Made by a program: the position numbers and the translations under genes. Shown here one piece after another: positions 26,837-35,608 of a DNA stretch of 64,000 nt. This DNA is from Pseudomonas mandelii (lineage in GTDB: Bacteria > Pseudomonadota > Gammaproteobacteria > Pseudomonadales > Pseudomonadaceae), in contig NZ_LT629796.1 in assembly GCF_900106065.1 (NCBI RefSeq), positions 2,640,001 to 2,704,000 of the forward strand, written 5' to 3'. Position 1 is the first letter of the stretch; each line of letters opens with the position of its first letter. The notes beneath the pieces are model-generated. The model did no database searches and was not told the DNA's origin. It saw nothing but the letters and a program-made list of their open reading frames with translations.

Positions 26837-26933
26837 CTTCGCGGGCAAGCCTCGCTCCTACAGGGTTTGTGTCGATCGCGAAAATTGCGTACGACACAAA
26901 TTCTGGTAGGAGCGAGGCTTGCCCGCGAAGAGG
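26837..26933. repeat. REP pair (divergent order)
   Basis: TTCGCGGGCAAGCCTCGCTC and GTAGGAGCGAGGCTTGCCCG arms. The about 50-base spacer carries its own inverted repeat, TTTGTGTCG and CGACACAAA. It lies between convergent folA and tcyP. Confidence 0.92.
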
Positions 26934-26954
26934 CCAGCTCAGACGCTAAAAAAC

Positions 26955-28346
26955 TTAAGCGTGCGCCAACTCCGCATGCTCATCGGCATCCAGCAGTGCT
27001 TTATCCGTCTGCTGCATGATCTGGCTGGTAATCGCCCCGGCCGTGATCGAACCACTCACGTTCAACGCCGTGCGGCCCATATCGATCAGCGGCTCAACCG
27101 AAATCAGCAACGCCACCAATGACACCGGCAAACCCATCGCCGGCAGCACGATCAGCGCGGCAAACGTCGCACCGCCGCCCACGCCCGCCACACCGGCTGA
27201 ACTCAAGGTCACAATCGCCACCAGTGTTGCGATCCACTGCGGGTCCAGCGGGTTGATGCCGACAGTCGGCGCCACCATCACCGCCAACATCGCCGGGTAC
27301 AGACCGGCACAGCCATTCTGGCCAATGGTCGCGCCGAACGACGCGGCGAAACTGGCGATGGATTGCGGGATGCCCAGGCGGCTGGTCTGCGCTTCTATGC
27401 TCAGTGGAATCGTCGCGGCGCTGGAGCGGCTAGTGAACGCGAACGTCAGCACCGGCCAGATCTTGCGGAAGAACCGCAGCGGGTTGATCCCGGCCGCCGA
27501 CACCAACAGGCCATGGACCACAAACATCAGGCCCAGGCCGATGTAGGAAACCACCACGAAACTGCCGAGCTTGATGATGTCTTGCAGGTTGGAACCGGCG
27601 ACCACTTTGGTCATCAGCGCCAATACGCCGTAGGGGGTCAGCTTCATCACCAGACGCACCAGACGCATCACCCAGGCTTGCAGGGTGTCGATGGCGTTGA
27701 TCACTTTCTGACCTTTCTCGACGTCATCCTTGAGCAGTTGCAGCGCCGCGACACCGAGGAACGCGGCGAAGATCACCACGCTGATGATCGACGTCGGCTT
27801 GGCGCGAGCGAGGTCGGCGAACGGGTTTTGCGGAATGAACGACAGCAGCAGCTGCGGCACATTCAGGTCGGCAACCTTGCCGGCATAGTCGGTCTGGATG
27901 GTTTGCAGGCGAGCCATTTCCTGGGTGCCGGCGATCAGGCCTTCGGCGGTCAGGCCGAACAGGTTGGTCAAGCCGATACCGATCAGCGCCGCAATGGCCG
28001 TGGTGAACAGCAGCGTGCCGATGGTCAGGAAGCTGATCTTGCCCAGCGACGAGGCGTTGTGCAGACGGGCTACGGCGCTGAGGATCGAGGCGAACACCAG
28101 CGGGATGACGATCATTTGCAGCAACTGCACGTACCCGTTGCCCACCAGATCGAACCAGCCGATCGAGGCTTTCAGCACCGGGTTGCCGGCACCGTAAATC
28201 GTGTGCAACGCGACACCGAACACCACGCCCAATACCAACGCGAGCAGGACTTTTTTCGCCAGGCTCCAGGTCGTGTGGCGGGTTTGCGCGAGGCCAAACA
28301 GTAACGCGAGGAACACCAGCAGATTGAGGATCAGCGGCAGATTCAT
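26955..28346 (-). CDS. tcyP: L-cystine/dicarboxylate-type symporter
   Basis: 463 residues from the ATG at 28346 (M-N-L-P-L-I-L-N-L). A glutamate-transporter-fold sodium/proton symporter with eight membrane helices, two re-entrant loops and the family motifs [12 protein letters not shown] and [11 protein letters not shown]. The closest type is the TcyP/YdjN cystine importer. Its promoter would lie in the AT-rich stretch around 28420-28470 (T-T-A-A-T-A-T-C-A-A-rich), unlike the rest of the region. C4-dicarboxylates are the alternative substrate class. Confidence 0.87.
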   Translation of the reverse strand: MNLPLILNLLVFLALLFGLAQTRHTTWSLAKKVLLALVLGVVFGVALHTIYGAGNPVLKASIGWFDLVGNGYVQLLQMIVIPLVFASILSAVARLHNASSLGKISFLTIGTLLFTTAIAALIGIGLTNLFGLTAEGLIAGTQEMARLQTIQTDYAGKVADLNVPQLLLSFIPQNPFADLARAKPTSIISVVIFAAFLGVAALQLLKDDVEKGQKVINAIDTLQAWVMRLVRLVMKLTPYGVLALMTKVVAGSNLQDIIKLGSFVVVSYIGLGLMFVVHGLLVSAAGINPLRFFRKIWPVLTFAFTSRSSAATIPLSIEAQTSRLGIPQSIASFAASFGATIGQNGCAGLYPAMLAVMVAPTVGINPLDPQWIATLVAIVTLSSAGVAGVGGGATFAALIVLPAMGLPVSLVALLISVEPLIDMGRTALNVSGSITAGAITSQIMQQTDKALLDADEHAELAHA

Positions 28347-28588
28347 GAGAACTCCGAAAGTGACTTGTGCCAGCCACCTTCCGGGGCAGCTGCGAACCGG
28401 CAAGCCTAACAGCTTGATTTACAAAGAATTAATATCAAAAAAGTCTGATAACTGTCGTTTTTGGAATAAGCCGGTGTCGCTGTCGGGGATGCACTTGACG
28501 CGAAAGGGACGTGTGCGGTCGCTAGTGGACGAGAGTTGTCACACTTATTTGTTAGCGTCGATATCTTTGGATCAGGGAGAAACCGCCG

Positions 28589-29644
28589 ATGAAGCTCGCA
28601 CCAAAATTTCTCGCAGCAGTACTCTGTCTTGGCCTCGCCGGCCAGGTCTTCGCCACGGATTTGAAGCACTGGCCAGCCGATCAGGCCAAGGCGCTGGACG
28701 CGATGATTGCAGCCAACGCGAACAAAGGTAACTACGCGGTGTTCGACATGGACAACACCAGTTACCGCTACGACCTCGAAGAGTCGTTGCTGCCGTACAT
28801 GGAAAGCAAAGGCCTGATCACCCGCGAGAAACTCGACCCCTCCCTGAAACTGATCCCGTTCAAGGACACCGCCGACCATAAGGAAAGCCTGTTCAGCTAC
28901 TACTATCGCCTCTGCGAACTCGACGACATGGTGTGCTATCCATGGGTCGCGCAAGTGTTCTCCGGTTTCACCCTCCAGGAACTCAAAGGCTACGTCGATG
29001 AGCTGATGGCCTTGGACAAGCCAGTGCCGGCGACCTATTACGAAGGCGATGTGGTCAAGAACCTCGACGTCAACCCGCCGAAAATCTTCACCGGTCAGAA
29101 AGAGCTCTACAACAAGCTGATGGAGAACGGCATCGAGGTCTACGTGATGACCGCCGCCTCGGAAGAACTGGTGCGCATGGTCGCTTCCGATCCGAAGTAC
29201 GGCTACAACGTCAAACCGCAAAACGTCATTGGTGTGAGCCTGCTGCTCAAGGACCCGAAGTCCGGTGAATTGACCTCGGCGCGTAAGCAAATCACTGCGG
29301 GCAAGTATGACGAGAAGGCCAACCTTGGCCTCGAACTGACCCCGTACCTGTGGACCCCGGCGACCTGGATGGCGGGTAAGCAAGCGGCGATCCTGACCTA
29401 CATCGATGAATGGAAAAAACCGGTGCTCGTCGGCGGCGACACACCGACCAGCGACGGCTTCATGCTGTTCCACAGCGTCGACGTGGCCAAGGGCGGCATT
29501 CACTTGTGGATCAACCGCAAGGACAAATACATGACCCAGATTAACGGCATGATGGCCAAGCACGCGGCAGCACAGGCCAAGGAAGGGTTGCCGGTGACGG
29601 CGGACAAGAACTGGGTGATCGTGAAACCGGAGGAAATCCAGTAA
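28589..29644 (+). CDS. pchP: Phosphorylcholine phosphatase (HAD superfamily)
   Basis: 351 residues. The signal peptide (about 1-22) ends A-G-Q-V-F-A before T-D-L-K. HAD motif I is V-F-D-M-D-N-T at 51-57; later blocks are M-T-A-A-S-E-E-L and V-G-G-D-T-P-T-S-D-G. Length and the D-M-D-N-T-S-Y-R-Y block match the Pseudomonas periplasmic PchP. PchP releases choline from phosphorylcholine produced by phospholipase C, feeding choline/betaine catabolism. AGGGAGAAA lies 10 bases before ATG. In P. aeruginosa pchP is controlled by GbdR; I could not identify that site here. Confidence 0.9.
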   Translation: MKLAPKFLAAVLCLGLAGQVFATDLKHWPADQAKALDAMIAANANKGNYAVFDMDNTSYRYDLEESLLPYMESKGLITREKLDPSLKLIPFKDTADHKESLFSYYYRLCELDDMVCYPWVAQVFSGFTLQELKGYVDELMALDKPVPATYYEGDVVKNLDVNPPKIFTGQKELYNKLMENGIEVYVMTAASEELVRMVASDPKYGYNVKPQNVIGVSLLLKDPKSGELTSARKQITAGKYDEKANLGLELTPYLWTPATWMAGKQAAILTYIDEWKKPVLVGGDTPTSDGFMLFHSVDVAKGGIHLWINRKDKYMTQINGMMAKHAAAQAKEGLPVTADKNWVIVKPEEIQ

Positions 29645-29659
29645 GCACCAAAAATCCAA

Positions 29660-29750
29660 TGTAGGAGTGAGCCTGCTCGCGATAGCGCAGTGTCAGACGA
29701 CATCAATGGTGACAGACATACCGCTATCGCGAGCAGGCTCACTCCTACAG
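29660..29750. repeat. REP pair (inverted)
   Basis: GTAGGAGTGAGCCTGCTCGC and GCGAGCAGGCTCACTCCTAC, with the inner inverted repeat GCGATAGCG and CGCTATCGC, downstream of pchP. Confidence 0.92.
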
Positions 29751-29780
29751 TTGATCTCCAGTGTTTGGGGGATCGTGGTC

Positions 29781-29814
29781 AAAAAAATGCCCCGCACTTG
29801 GCGGGGCATTTTTT
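29781..29814. terminator. Bidirectional rho-independent terminator between pchP and ilvD
   Basis: AAAAAAATGCCCCGC, loop ACTTG, GCGGGGCATTTTTT. The stem is 8 bp or longer with A- and T-runs on both sides, so it can serve both converging genes. Confidence 0.95.
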
Positions 29815-29830
29815 GTTCGACGGTTAAGCC

Positions 29831-31672
29831 TTACAGCCCGTCGAGCATTGCCTTGTTACGCACGGCACCCTTGTCGGCGCTGGTCGCCAGCAGGGCGTAG
29901 GCCTTCAGTGCAGTGGTCACTTTGCGTGGACGTTTTTCCACAGGCTTCCAGCCTTTCTGATCCTGCTCGGCACGGCGGCCAGCCATTTCTTCGTCGCTGA
30001 TCAACAGATTGATCGAGCGGTTCGGAATGTCGATCAGCACCTTGTCACCGTCCTGCACCAGACCAATCGCGCCGCCTGCAGCGGCTTCCGGCGAAGCATG
30101 ACCGATGGACAGGCCCGAGGTGCCGCCGGAGAAGCGGCCGTCGGTGAGCAGGGCGCAGGCTTTGCCCAGGCCTTTGGATTTCAGGTACGACGTCGGATAG
30201 AGCATTTCCTGCATGCCCGGGCCGCCTTTCGGACCTTCGTAACGGATGATCACGATGTCGCCGGCCTTCACTTCGTCGGCGAGGATGCCGCGAACGGCGC
30301 TGTCCTGGCTTTCGAAGATCTTCGCGTTGCCTTCGAACACGTGGATCGATTCGTCGACGCCAGCGGTTTTCACCACACAGCCGTCCAGTGCGATGTTGCC
30401 GTAGAGAACGGCCAGGCCGCCTTCTTTCGAGTAGGCATGCTCAACACTGCGGATGCAGCCGTTTTCACGGTCGTCGTCCAGGGTTTCCCAACGGGTCGAC
30501 TGGCTGAATGCCGTTTGCGTCGGGATGCCCGCCGGGCCGGCTTTGAAGAAGTGATGCACGGCTTCATCGTCGGTCTGGGTGATGTCCCACTTGGCGATGC
30601 CTTCGGCCAGGGTCTTGCTGTGCACGGTCGGCAGGTCGGTGTGCAACAGGCCGCCACGGGCCAGCGAGCCGAGGATGCTGAAGATCCCGCCAGCGCGGTG
30701 CACGTCTTCCATATGGTATTTCTGGATATTCGGAGCGACTTTGCACAGTTGCGGCACGAATCGGGACAGGCGGTCGATGTCGCGCAGGTCGAACTCCATC
30801 TCGGCTTCCTGGGCGGCGGCCAGCAAGTGCAGGATGGTGTTGGTGGAGCCGCCCATGGCGATGTCCAAGGTCATGGCGTTTTCGAACGCCTTGAAGTTGG
30901 CGATGTTGCGCGGCAGTACCGACTCATCGTTCTCACCGTAGTAACGCTTGCACAGCTCGACGATGGTACGGCCGGCCTGCAGGAACAGCTGTTCGCGATC
31001 GCTGTGGGTCGCCAGGGTCGAACCGTTGCCCGGCAATGCCAGGCCCAGGGCTTCGACCAGGCAGTTCATCGAGTTGGCGGTGAACATGCCGGAGCACGAG
31101 CCGCAGGTCGGGCAGGCGCTGCGCTCGTACTCAGCGACTTTCTCGTCAGAAGCGCTGGAGTCGGCGGCGATCACCATGGCGTCGACGAGGTCGAGGCCGT
31201 GGGAGGCGAGTTTGGTCTTGCCGGCTTCCATCGGGCCGCCGGAAACGAAGATCACCGGGATGTTCAGGCGCAGGGCGGCCATCAGCATGCCAGGGGTGAT
31301 CTTGTCGCAGTTGGAGATGCAGACGATGGCGTCGGCGCAGTGGGCGTTGACCATGTATTCGACGGAGTCGGCGATGATCTCGCGGCTCGGCAGCGAATAG
31401 AGCATGCCGTCGTGGCCCATGGCGATGCCGTCATCCACGGCGATGGTGTTGAATTCTTTTGCCACACCGCCAGCGCGTTCGATTTCGCGGGCGACCAGCT
31501 GGCCCAGGTCCTTGAGGTGGACGTGGCCCGGTACGAACTGGGTGAACGAGTTGGCAATGGCGATGATCGGCTTTTTGAAGTCGTCATCTTTCATCCCCGT
31601 GGCGCGCCACAGTGCGCGGGCGCCGGCCATGTTGCGGCCGTGGGTGGATGTTTTCGAGCGGTAATCAGGCAT
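29831..31672 (-). CDS. ilvD: Dihydroxy-acid dehydratase
   Basis: 613 residues, full length. An iron-sulfur enzyme converting dihydroxy-isovalerate and dihydroxy-methylvalerate to the 2-oxo acids leading to valine, leucine and isoleucine. The cluster cysteines appear in [12 protein letters not shown] and [34 protein letters not shown] is at the C-terminus. The 258 bases upstream, to the end of the MFS gene, hold its promoter region, in which I see no further gene. The peptide-cluster operon just beyond reads in the same direction toward it. Confidence 0.97.
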   Translation of the reverse strand: MPDYRSKTSTHGRNMAGARALWRATGMKDDDFKKPIIAIANSFTQFVPGHVHLKDLGQLVAREIERAGGVAKEFNTIAVDDGIAMGHDGMLYSLPSREIIADSVEYMVNAHCADAIVCISNCDKITPGMLMAALRLNIPVIFVSGGPMEAGKTKLASHGLDLVDAMVIAADSSASDEKVAEYERSACPTCGSCSGMFTANSMNCLVEALGLALPGNGSTLATHSDREQLFLQAGRTIVELCKRYYGENDESVLPRNIANFKAFENAMTLDIAMGGSTNTILHLLAAAQEAEMEFDLRDIDRLSRFVPQLCKVAPNIQKYHMEDVHRAGGIFSILGSLARGGLLHTDLPTVHSKTLAEGIAKWDITQTDDEAVHHFFKAGPAGIPTQTAFSQSTRWETLDDDRENGCIRSVEHAYSKEGGLAVLYGNIALDGCVVKTAGVDESIHVFEGNAKIFESQDSAVRGILADEVKAGDIVIIRYEGPKGGPGMQEMLYPTSYLKSKGLGKACALLTDGRFSGGTSGLSIGHASPEAAAGGAIGLVQDGDKVLIDIPNRSINLLISDEEMAGRRAEQDQKGWKPVEKRPRKVTTALKAYALLATSADKGAVRNKAMLDGL

Positions 31673-31930
31673 GAAGCACTCCGGGCGGCTAATCAGGTAT
31701 CAAAAGGGAAGTGAGCTTCTATTGACGTCTGGAACACCCAGAAATGGCCGTGTGTCCGGAAGTTGCCGATAACTTTGCGGGATCGCCGCGCGCTTCAGCT
31801 TGAGCTCATAAACCCGCCGGGGGATGACTGGCGATGAATGTCGCGATTCTACACGGCTGGCGTCAGGAGGGAATGCCGGGAAGCGTTGATCCGGCGCTGA
31901 CACAACGTGCGGGATGACGACTGGCAGGTT

Positions 31931-33136
31931 TCAGCCCGCCTTCAGCGCCAGATGCCGTCGTGTAATCAAGACATTCAGGCCAAGGCCCGTAGCACTCAAG
32001 CTCAGGAAGCACAGGGCTAGTGCTGTGGTCAGGTCTTCGGAGGCAAGGTTGATCACCACGCTGATCACACCGCCGCACATGAAAATCAGCACGCCGCCTA
32101 CCGAGGTCGAGGTTCCGGCATTCCGGGGGTAGAGACTCATGGCTTTGGAGTTGGCGATGGGCCGGGCAATGGTGGTGCCTGCCGTACAAATCAACATGGG
32201 TATCAGCACCGCTGCCGCAGAGAGCCCGAACTGTTCCGCCAACCACAGCATCACCAGCCCTGACAAAGCGATCAGCCCCAGGCCAATAACTATTTGTGTG
32301 TTGGCCTGCAGGTACCGATGCAGCGCGCTGGCGACAATCCCGCCAAACACATAAGCCACGCCATACAGCAGCAACGCCCAGGCAAATGCGTAAGGCGACA
32401 GCGCCAGCCGCTCCATGAAAATGATCGGTGAAATGACGATGAACGAGAAATGGCAGGCAAAAGCCAAGGCTGAAATCAACCAATACCCCATGAAGCGCAA
32501 ATCCGAACACAGCCGCCAATAGGCGCTGAAAAAACGTTCAGGTGCCGTGGTATGAAGGTGAGGGTTTTCCCTGAGCAGAAAGAAGGCTTTAAGCCAGACA
32601 ATGACGGCCAGGCTGATAAACACATAAAAGCTGCCCTGCCAGCCTAGCTGCAATTGCAACCACGTCCCCAGCAGCGGCGAAATCGAAATGAATACCCCGC
32701 CGCCGGTCACCATCCAGATTCTGATTCGCTCCTGTTCCTTGCCGACGAACAGATCCTGAACCAACGCCTGTGACAGGACGAATGACCCGCAACCAACGGC
32801 CTGGATCACCCGGAAGAACAAAAACCAGCTGTATTCGCTGGACACCACACACCCTGTCGCTCCCACCACCGCAATTGCGATACCGGCCAGCAGGAGTTTC
32901 TTGCGTCCCCACAAATCCGACAATGGTCCGACCAGCACCACGGACAACGCCAGGCCAATGGCGAACACGCTCACCGACAGGGCGATGTCGGACGGTGAGG
33001 TCCGAAAGTAGTCAGAAAGATCGGGAAAGGAGGGGAGCACCACATCCAGGGGAAAGACGCCGAGCAGCGTCATGGTCATCAACAGAATGACCATGGCACG
33101 TTGTTCGCCCCGGGCTACCTGTTTTCCGTCATTCAT
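31931..33136 (-). CDS. MFS drug/metabolite exporter of the putative peptide cluster
   Basis: 401 residues, 12 hydrophobic segments. Loop 2-3 carries the MFS signature G-P-L-S-D-L-W-G-R-K-K-L-L-L-A-G. Helix 5 has the antiporter-type phrase V-S-I-S-P-L-L-G-like (here F-I-S-I-S-P-L-L-G-T). The pattern is that of the Bcr/CflA-DHA1 drug:proton antiporters. Its ATG overlaps the end of the diiron oxygenase gene by 8 bases (ATGAATGA), so it belongs to that operon. In context it probably exports, and gives self-protection against, the product made by the two upstream enzymes. Confidence 0.85.
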   Translation of the reverse strand: MNDGKQVARGEQRAMVILLMTMTLLGVFPLDVVLPSFPDLSDYFRTSPSDIALSVSVFAIGLALSVVLVGPLSDLWGRKKLLLAGIAIAVVGATGCVVSSEYSWFLFFRVIQAVGCGSFVLSQALVQDLFVGKEQERIRIWMVTGGGVFISISPLLGTWLQLQLGWQGSFYVFISLAVIVWLKAFFLLRENPHLHTTAPERFFSAYWRLCSDLRFMGYWLISALAFACHFSFIVISPIIFMERLALSPYAFAWALLLYGVAYVFGGIVASALHRYLQANTQIVIGLGLIALSGLVMLWLAEQFGLSAAAVLIPMLICTAGTTIARPIANSKAMSLYPRNAGTSTSVGGVLIFMCGGVISVVINLASEDLTTALALCFLSLSATGLGLNVLITRRHLALKAG

Positions 33137-34106
33137 CGAACAGCCCTGCCCTGGAGAAAAGTTGGCGATTGGCAGGCAGATCGAAGAACCCGGCTTTTTT
33201 CATTGCGTTGAGCGTGGCACCAGCACTCGATCGGACGCGCAGGCGCTGTGCTTGCGAGCCGGTAAGATCCCCAAGGATCTGCGCGACAGACGCTTCACTC
33301 AGGCCGGCGCTGCGCAGGCTTTCCCCAAGCCAGCGTTCATCTATCTCAAAGAAAATCAGCAGGATTTCCGCGAGCGACCTCGCGGTGAACGTGCGTTGGC
33401 CGCAGTTCAATTGCACCCACAGATGGTGGAATACTTCGCAAAAGTAGCGACTGTGACGCGCTTCGTCGGCCAGGTGATCCCTGAGCATTTCCTGAACGCT
33501 GCTCACCAGCGTGTCACGGCAAACGTCGAGCAGTTCCTTGGCGATAATCGTTTCCGAGACGAAGCCGACGAGAAACCACGCCAGTGCCTTGTGCTTGTCC
33601 GGTGTGCGATTGAGCAGGGCGTTCAGCCGGGCTATCCGGTGGGGCACGACCGGGCGATCTGTCATGTCGTAAATATCGGCAATCTGCTCGGCGAGGCTGT
33701 TGGAAAACAGTGCGTGATAAGCCTCATCCGTATAGAGCTGCAGCGCGGCGGTTTTCATCCGTGGGGGGATGGATACCCCCAGTTCGTTGTGGACGATGGT
33801 TTCCACGGAACGGTTGACGATGCGGTGTTCCAGCAGGGTGGTGTAGTCGAGGAAATACACCAGATGGTTGGCGGACAGGCGATGAGTGATTGCTCTGCCT
33901 GCTGCTTTGATTGCCGGATGATTCAGGTAGGGCAGAAATTCCGGCGCAAACCAGTGGCGGGTTTCCAGTTGCCGTTTCAGGTCCGGTGGCAATTGGTAGG
34001 TGTGTTCGCTGATCCGCACCGAGGCTCGGGTGTTCCAGTCTCCAAGGGTGAAGCGATGGGCCCATGAGGCAGAGGCTGACGCGGGGTCGATGAGGGGCTC
34101 GGTCAT
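33129..34106 (-). CDS. AurF-type diiron N-oxygenase
   Basis: 325 residues from the ATG at 34106; the frame's extra 15 residues upstream overlap the sagB-like gene and were rejected. A ferritin-like diiron protein. The seven probable iron ligands are Glu93, Glu128, His131 (E-A-Y-H), Glu185 (S-E-T-I), His211, Glu215 and His218 (H-L-A-D-E-A-R-H). The spacings 35-3-54-26-4-3 nearly equal those I recall for AurF (Glu101, 136, His139, Glu196, His223, Glu227, His230). AurF relatives oxidise amines to hydroxylamine or nitro groups, or do other O2-dependent oxidations. The ATG overlaps the upstream stop (ATGA). The substrate is unknown. Confidence 0.9.
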   Translation of the reverse strand: MTEPLIDPASASASWAHRFTLGDWNTRASVRISEHTYQLPPDLKRQLETRHWFAPEFLPYLNHPAIKAAGRAITHRLSANHLVYFLDYTTLLEHRIVNRSVETIVHNELGVSIPPRMKTAALQLYTDEAYHALFSNSLAEQIADIYDMTDRPVVPHRIARLNALLNRTPDKHKALAWFLVGFVSETIIAKELLDVCRDTLVSSVQEMLRDHLADEARHSRYFCEVFHHLWVQLNCGQRTFTARSLAEILLIFFEIDERWLGESLRSAGLSEASVAQILGDLTGSQAQRLRVRSSAGATLNAMKKAGFFDLPANRQLFSRAGLFDE

Positions 34107-35182
34107 TGTTCCGCCCCCCGACTGCTCAGCAGTGCTTTCAATTCCTTGCACATCACTTGCCCGTCGCTCTGGCCGCAGCCGACAAAGAACAGCGGTTGCT
34201 CTGCGCTGTTCTCAAGTCCCAGCAGCGCTTCGACCTGGTCGTCCGTCAATGCACCGGTCAGCCAGGTGTTCAATCCCAGCGCGGTGGCCGCCAGTTGAAA
34301 GGTCTGGGAAATATGGCCGGCCTCGACGTAGGCCATTCGGTAGGCCCGCGAGTGTTCATATTTCCACCACAGCTTGTCGAATCGGCTTGTGATGAACAGG
34401 CCTGCGGGCAGGTTGTTGATGAAGTGTTGTCCGCACATCAGTTGCCCTAAAGGCTGGGGAGGCAGCGGATTAACCAGACTCAGCGCGTGCCCGGTGGGGT
34501 GATAGGCGTAGACACCGGGTGGCAGGCCGCGGACGTTTTGCACCAGCAGAAAGCCTTCGCAGGCATTCAGTCCGCCTCCGGACGGGCTGCTGCGCCGGGC
34601 GCCGAGACCTTCGACGATGCTTTCGTCGACGTCGTTTTCGCGCTCATGCAGATAGCCGAGGGATAGGTACAGCAATGTACTGACGGCTTCGAGGGAAACG
34701 GCTTCACCCGTGAAGGTGCGGCAGGTTTTCCGATTGACCAGGGCGTTTGCCAGGGAACCTTCCGGCAGGCAGGAAGGCTTTGGCAGGGTAATCAGCTCGC
34801 ATCCCAGGCGTTCCGAGCGCCTGGCTTTCGGCGAGGGCGTGCTCAGGACGTCGCTGCAATGATCAAGGTATTGTTTTGACCATTCATTGATATTTTGCGG
34901 AACGTGTTCGCACGGAATGTTCTTGGTGCCGATATGGAATATCTTCGACAGTTCGTCCCAGCCCCAGTCTGTAGTATCTGTTATTGCAGTTGTCAGTATT
35001 CCAGCGTCAAGTAGCTGGGTGTCAATTGTATTGCGTTCGTTGAACTTTTCGGGGTTGTCGATAAGTTCTGCCAGTCGGGTTGAATACTTCAGGTTCAGTT
35101 CAAACTGTTTGTGATTCTTGTAATCCCAGACTATTTGACCAGGCGTGCGTGGAAGTATGAATAAATGAGGACTGATCTGCAT
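34103..35182 (-). CDS. SagB-type (McbC/ThcOx-like) FMN dehydrogenase with N-terminal extension
   Basis: 359 residues. The C-terminal two-thirds is a SagB-type nitroreductase fold: R-K-T-C-R-T-F (151-157), S-P-S-G-G-G-L-N-A-C-E (199-209), P-G-V-Y-A-Y-H-P (222-229), E-A-G-H-I-S-Q (287-293), L-A-A-T-A-L-G-L (298-305). Such FMN enzymes oxidise azolines to azoles in ribosomal peptides. The first about 65 residues (I-V-W-D-Y-K-N-H-K-Q-F-E-L, then helix-forming N-L-K-Y-S-T-R-L-A-E-L-I) resemble a winged-helix peptide-recognition (RRE/PqqD-like) domain; this is inference. The ATG at 35182 has no clear ribosome site. The gene's first 300 bases are clearly lower in G+C than its neighbours, pointing to transfer. 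Confidence 0.88.
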   Translation of the reverse strand: MQISPHLFILPRTPGQIVWDYKNHKQFELNLKYSTRLAELIDNPEKFNERNTIDTQLLDAGILTTAITDTTDWGWDELSKIFHIGTKNIPCEHVPQNINEWSKQYLDHCSDVLSTPSPKARRSERLGCELITLPKPSCLPEGSLANALVNRKTCRTFTGEAVSLEAVSTLLYLSLGYLHERENDVDESIVEGLGARRSSPSGGGLNACEGFLLVQNVRGLPPGVYAYHPTGHALSLVNPLPPQPLGQLMCGQHFINNLPAGLFITSRFDKLWWKYEHSRAYRMAYVEAGHISQTFQLAATALGLNTWLTGALTDDQVEALLGLENSAEQPLFFVGCGQSDGQVMCKELKALLSSRGAEQ

Positions 35183-35216
35183 GATGGGCGGTTCGCTCTG
35201 GGCAATGCCATAGAAA

Positions 35217-35244
35217 ACGCTGGGTAGCCGGCACTCCCCAGCGT
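35217..35244 (-). terminator. Attenuator-like hairpin between the 23-residue peptide gene and the SagB-type gene
   Basis: ACGCTGGG and CCCAGCGT form a perfect 8-bp stem with a 12-base loop, starting 9 bases after the peptide stop codon. Reading on the minus strand, TTTTCTA follows the stem, a weak T-run. This would allow partial termination, giving more peptide message than enzyme message. Confidence 0.7.
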
Positions 35245-35253
35245 CTCATTTAC

Positions 35254-35325
35254 TTAGCGGGCTTTAGGGGCGACCAGGAAAGCCAGGTTGGCGATGCTGT
35301 TAGCTTCCAGAGTAATTGCTTTCAT
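35254..35325 (-). CDS. 23-residue peptide gene, candidate RiPP precursor
   Basis: ATG at 35325, TAA at 35254. The peptide begins MKAITLEANS, continues IANLAFLV and ends APKAR. An ideal AAGGAG sits 6 bases before the ATG, and a promoter (TTGATA, 16 bp, TATGAT) lies about 50 bases further upstream. There is no Cys; Ser10, Thr5, Asn9, Asn13, Lys21 and Arg23 are the modifiable side chains. The first gene of the unit, it is followed by a hairpin and then by dehydrogenase, diiron oxygenase and exporter genes, the normal place for a precursor peptide. I do not recognise the peptide itself. A regulatory leader ORF is the main alternative. Confidence 0.75.
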   Translation of the reverse strand: MKAITLEANSIANLAFLVAPKAR

Positions 35326-35376
35326 TTGGAACTCCTTGTAATTGAAAGTAAGAGTCACTTCGTGGTGACACGTTCA

Positions 35377-35404
35377 ATCATAGAGTGTAATGAGCGCTTA
35401 TCAA
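35377..35404 (-). promoter_or_regulatory. Sigma-70-type promoter of the peptide operon
   Basis: On the minus strand TTGATA (35399-35404) and TATGAT (35377-35382) are separated by 16 bp. The -10 box is 5/6 and the -35 box 5/6 of consensus. The expected transcript start, near 35370, leaves a leader of about 45 bases, with a small GTCAC/GTGAC hairpin (35354-35370 region) before the AAGGAG. The surrounding 35330-35570 stretch is AT-rich and holds no other gene I can support. Confidence 0.65.
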
Positions 35405-35571
35405 GGCGATATTGGGTAGGAAACTTCCAGTAATTTCGTCGGATCGATCTTGGGTATGAACAAGTTTTGTCAGTTGAATGCTGAATAGTGAAAGGCGCAG
35501 GGAAACGTCCTGCAAGTCCGTAGGATCGCAAGTGTAGGAAGTTTGAACGGAATTCAATAACAGATAATAAA

Positions 35572-35595
35572 ACGGGGAGCCCTCTGGCTCCCCGT
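35572..35595 (-). terminator. Rho-independent terminator of rlmI
   Basis: ACGGGGAGCC, loop, GGCTCCCCGT: a perfect 10-bp stem with a 4-base loop. On the minus strand TTTATT follows. It isolates the peptide operon from the upstream rlmI gene. Confidence 0.93.
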
Positions 35596-35608
35596 CAAAC
35601 CGGTGTCA

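Noticed and set aside
31931..35325. Thiazole/oxazole (TOMM) or lanthipeptide classification of the peptide cluster
   Set aside because: No YcaO, cyclodehydratase E1-like or lanthionine synthetase gene is nearby and the peptide contains no Cys.
35456..35488. Ten-codon plus-strand ORF upstream of the peptide operon
   Set aside because: No ribosome binding site and very short; opposite in direction to the operon.
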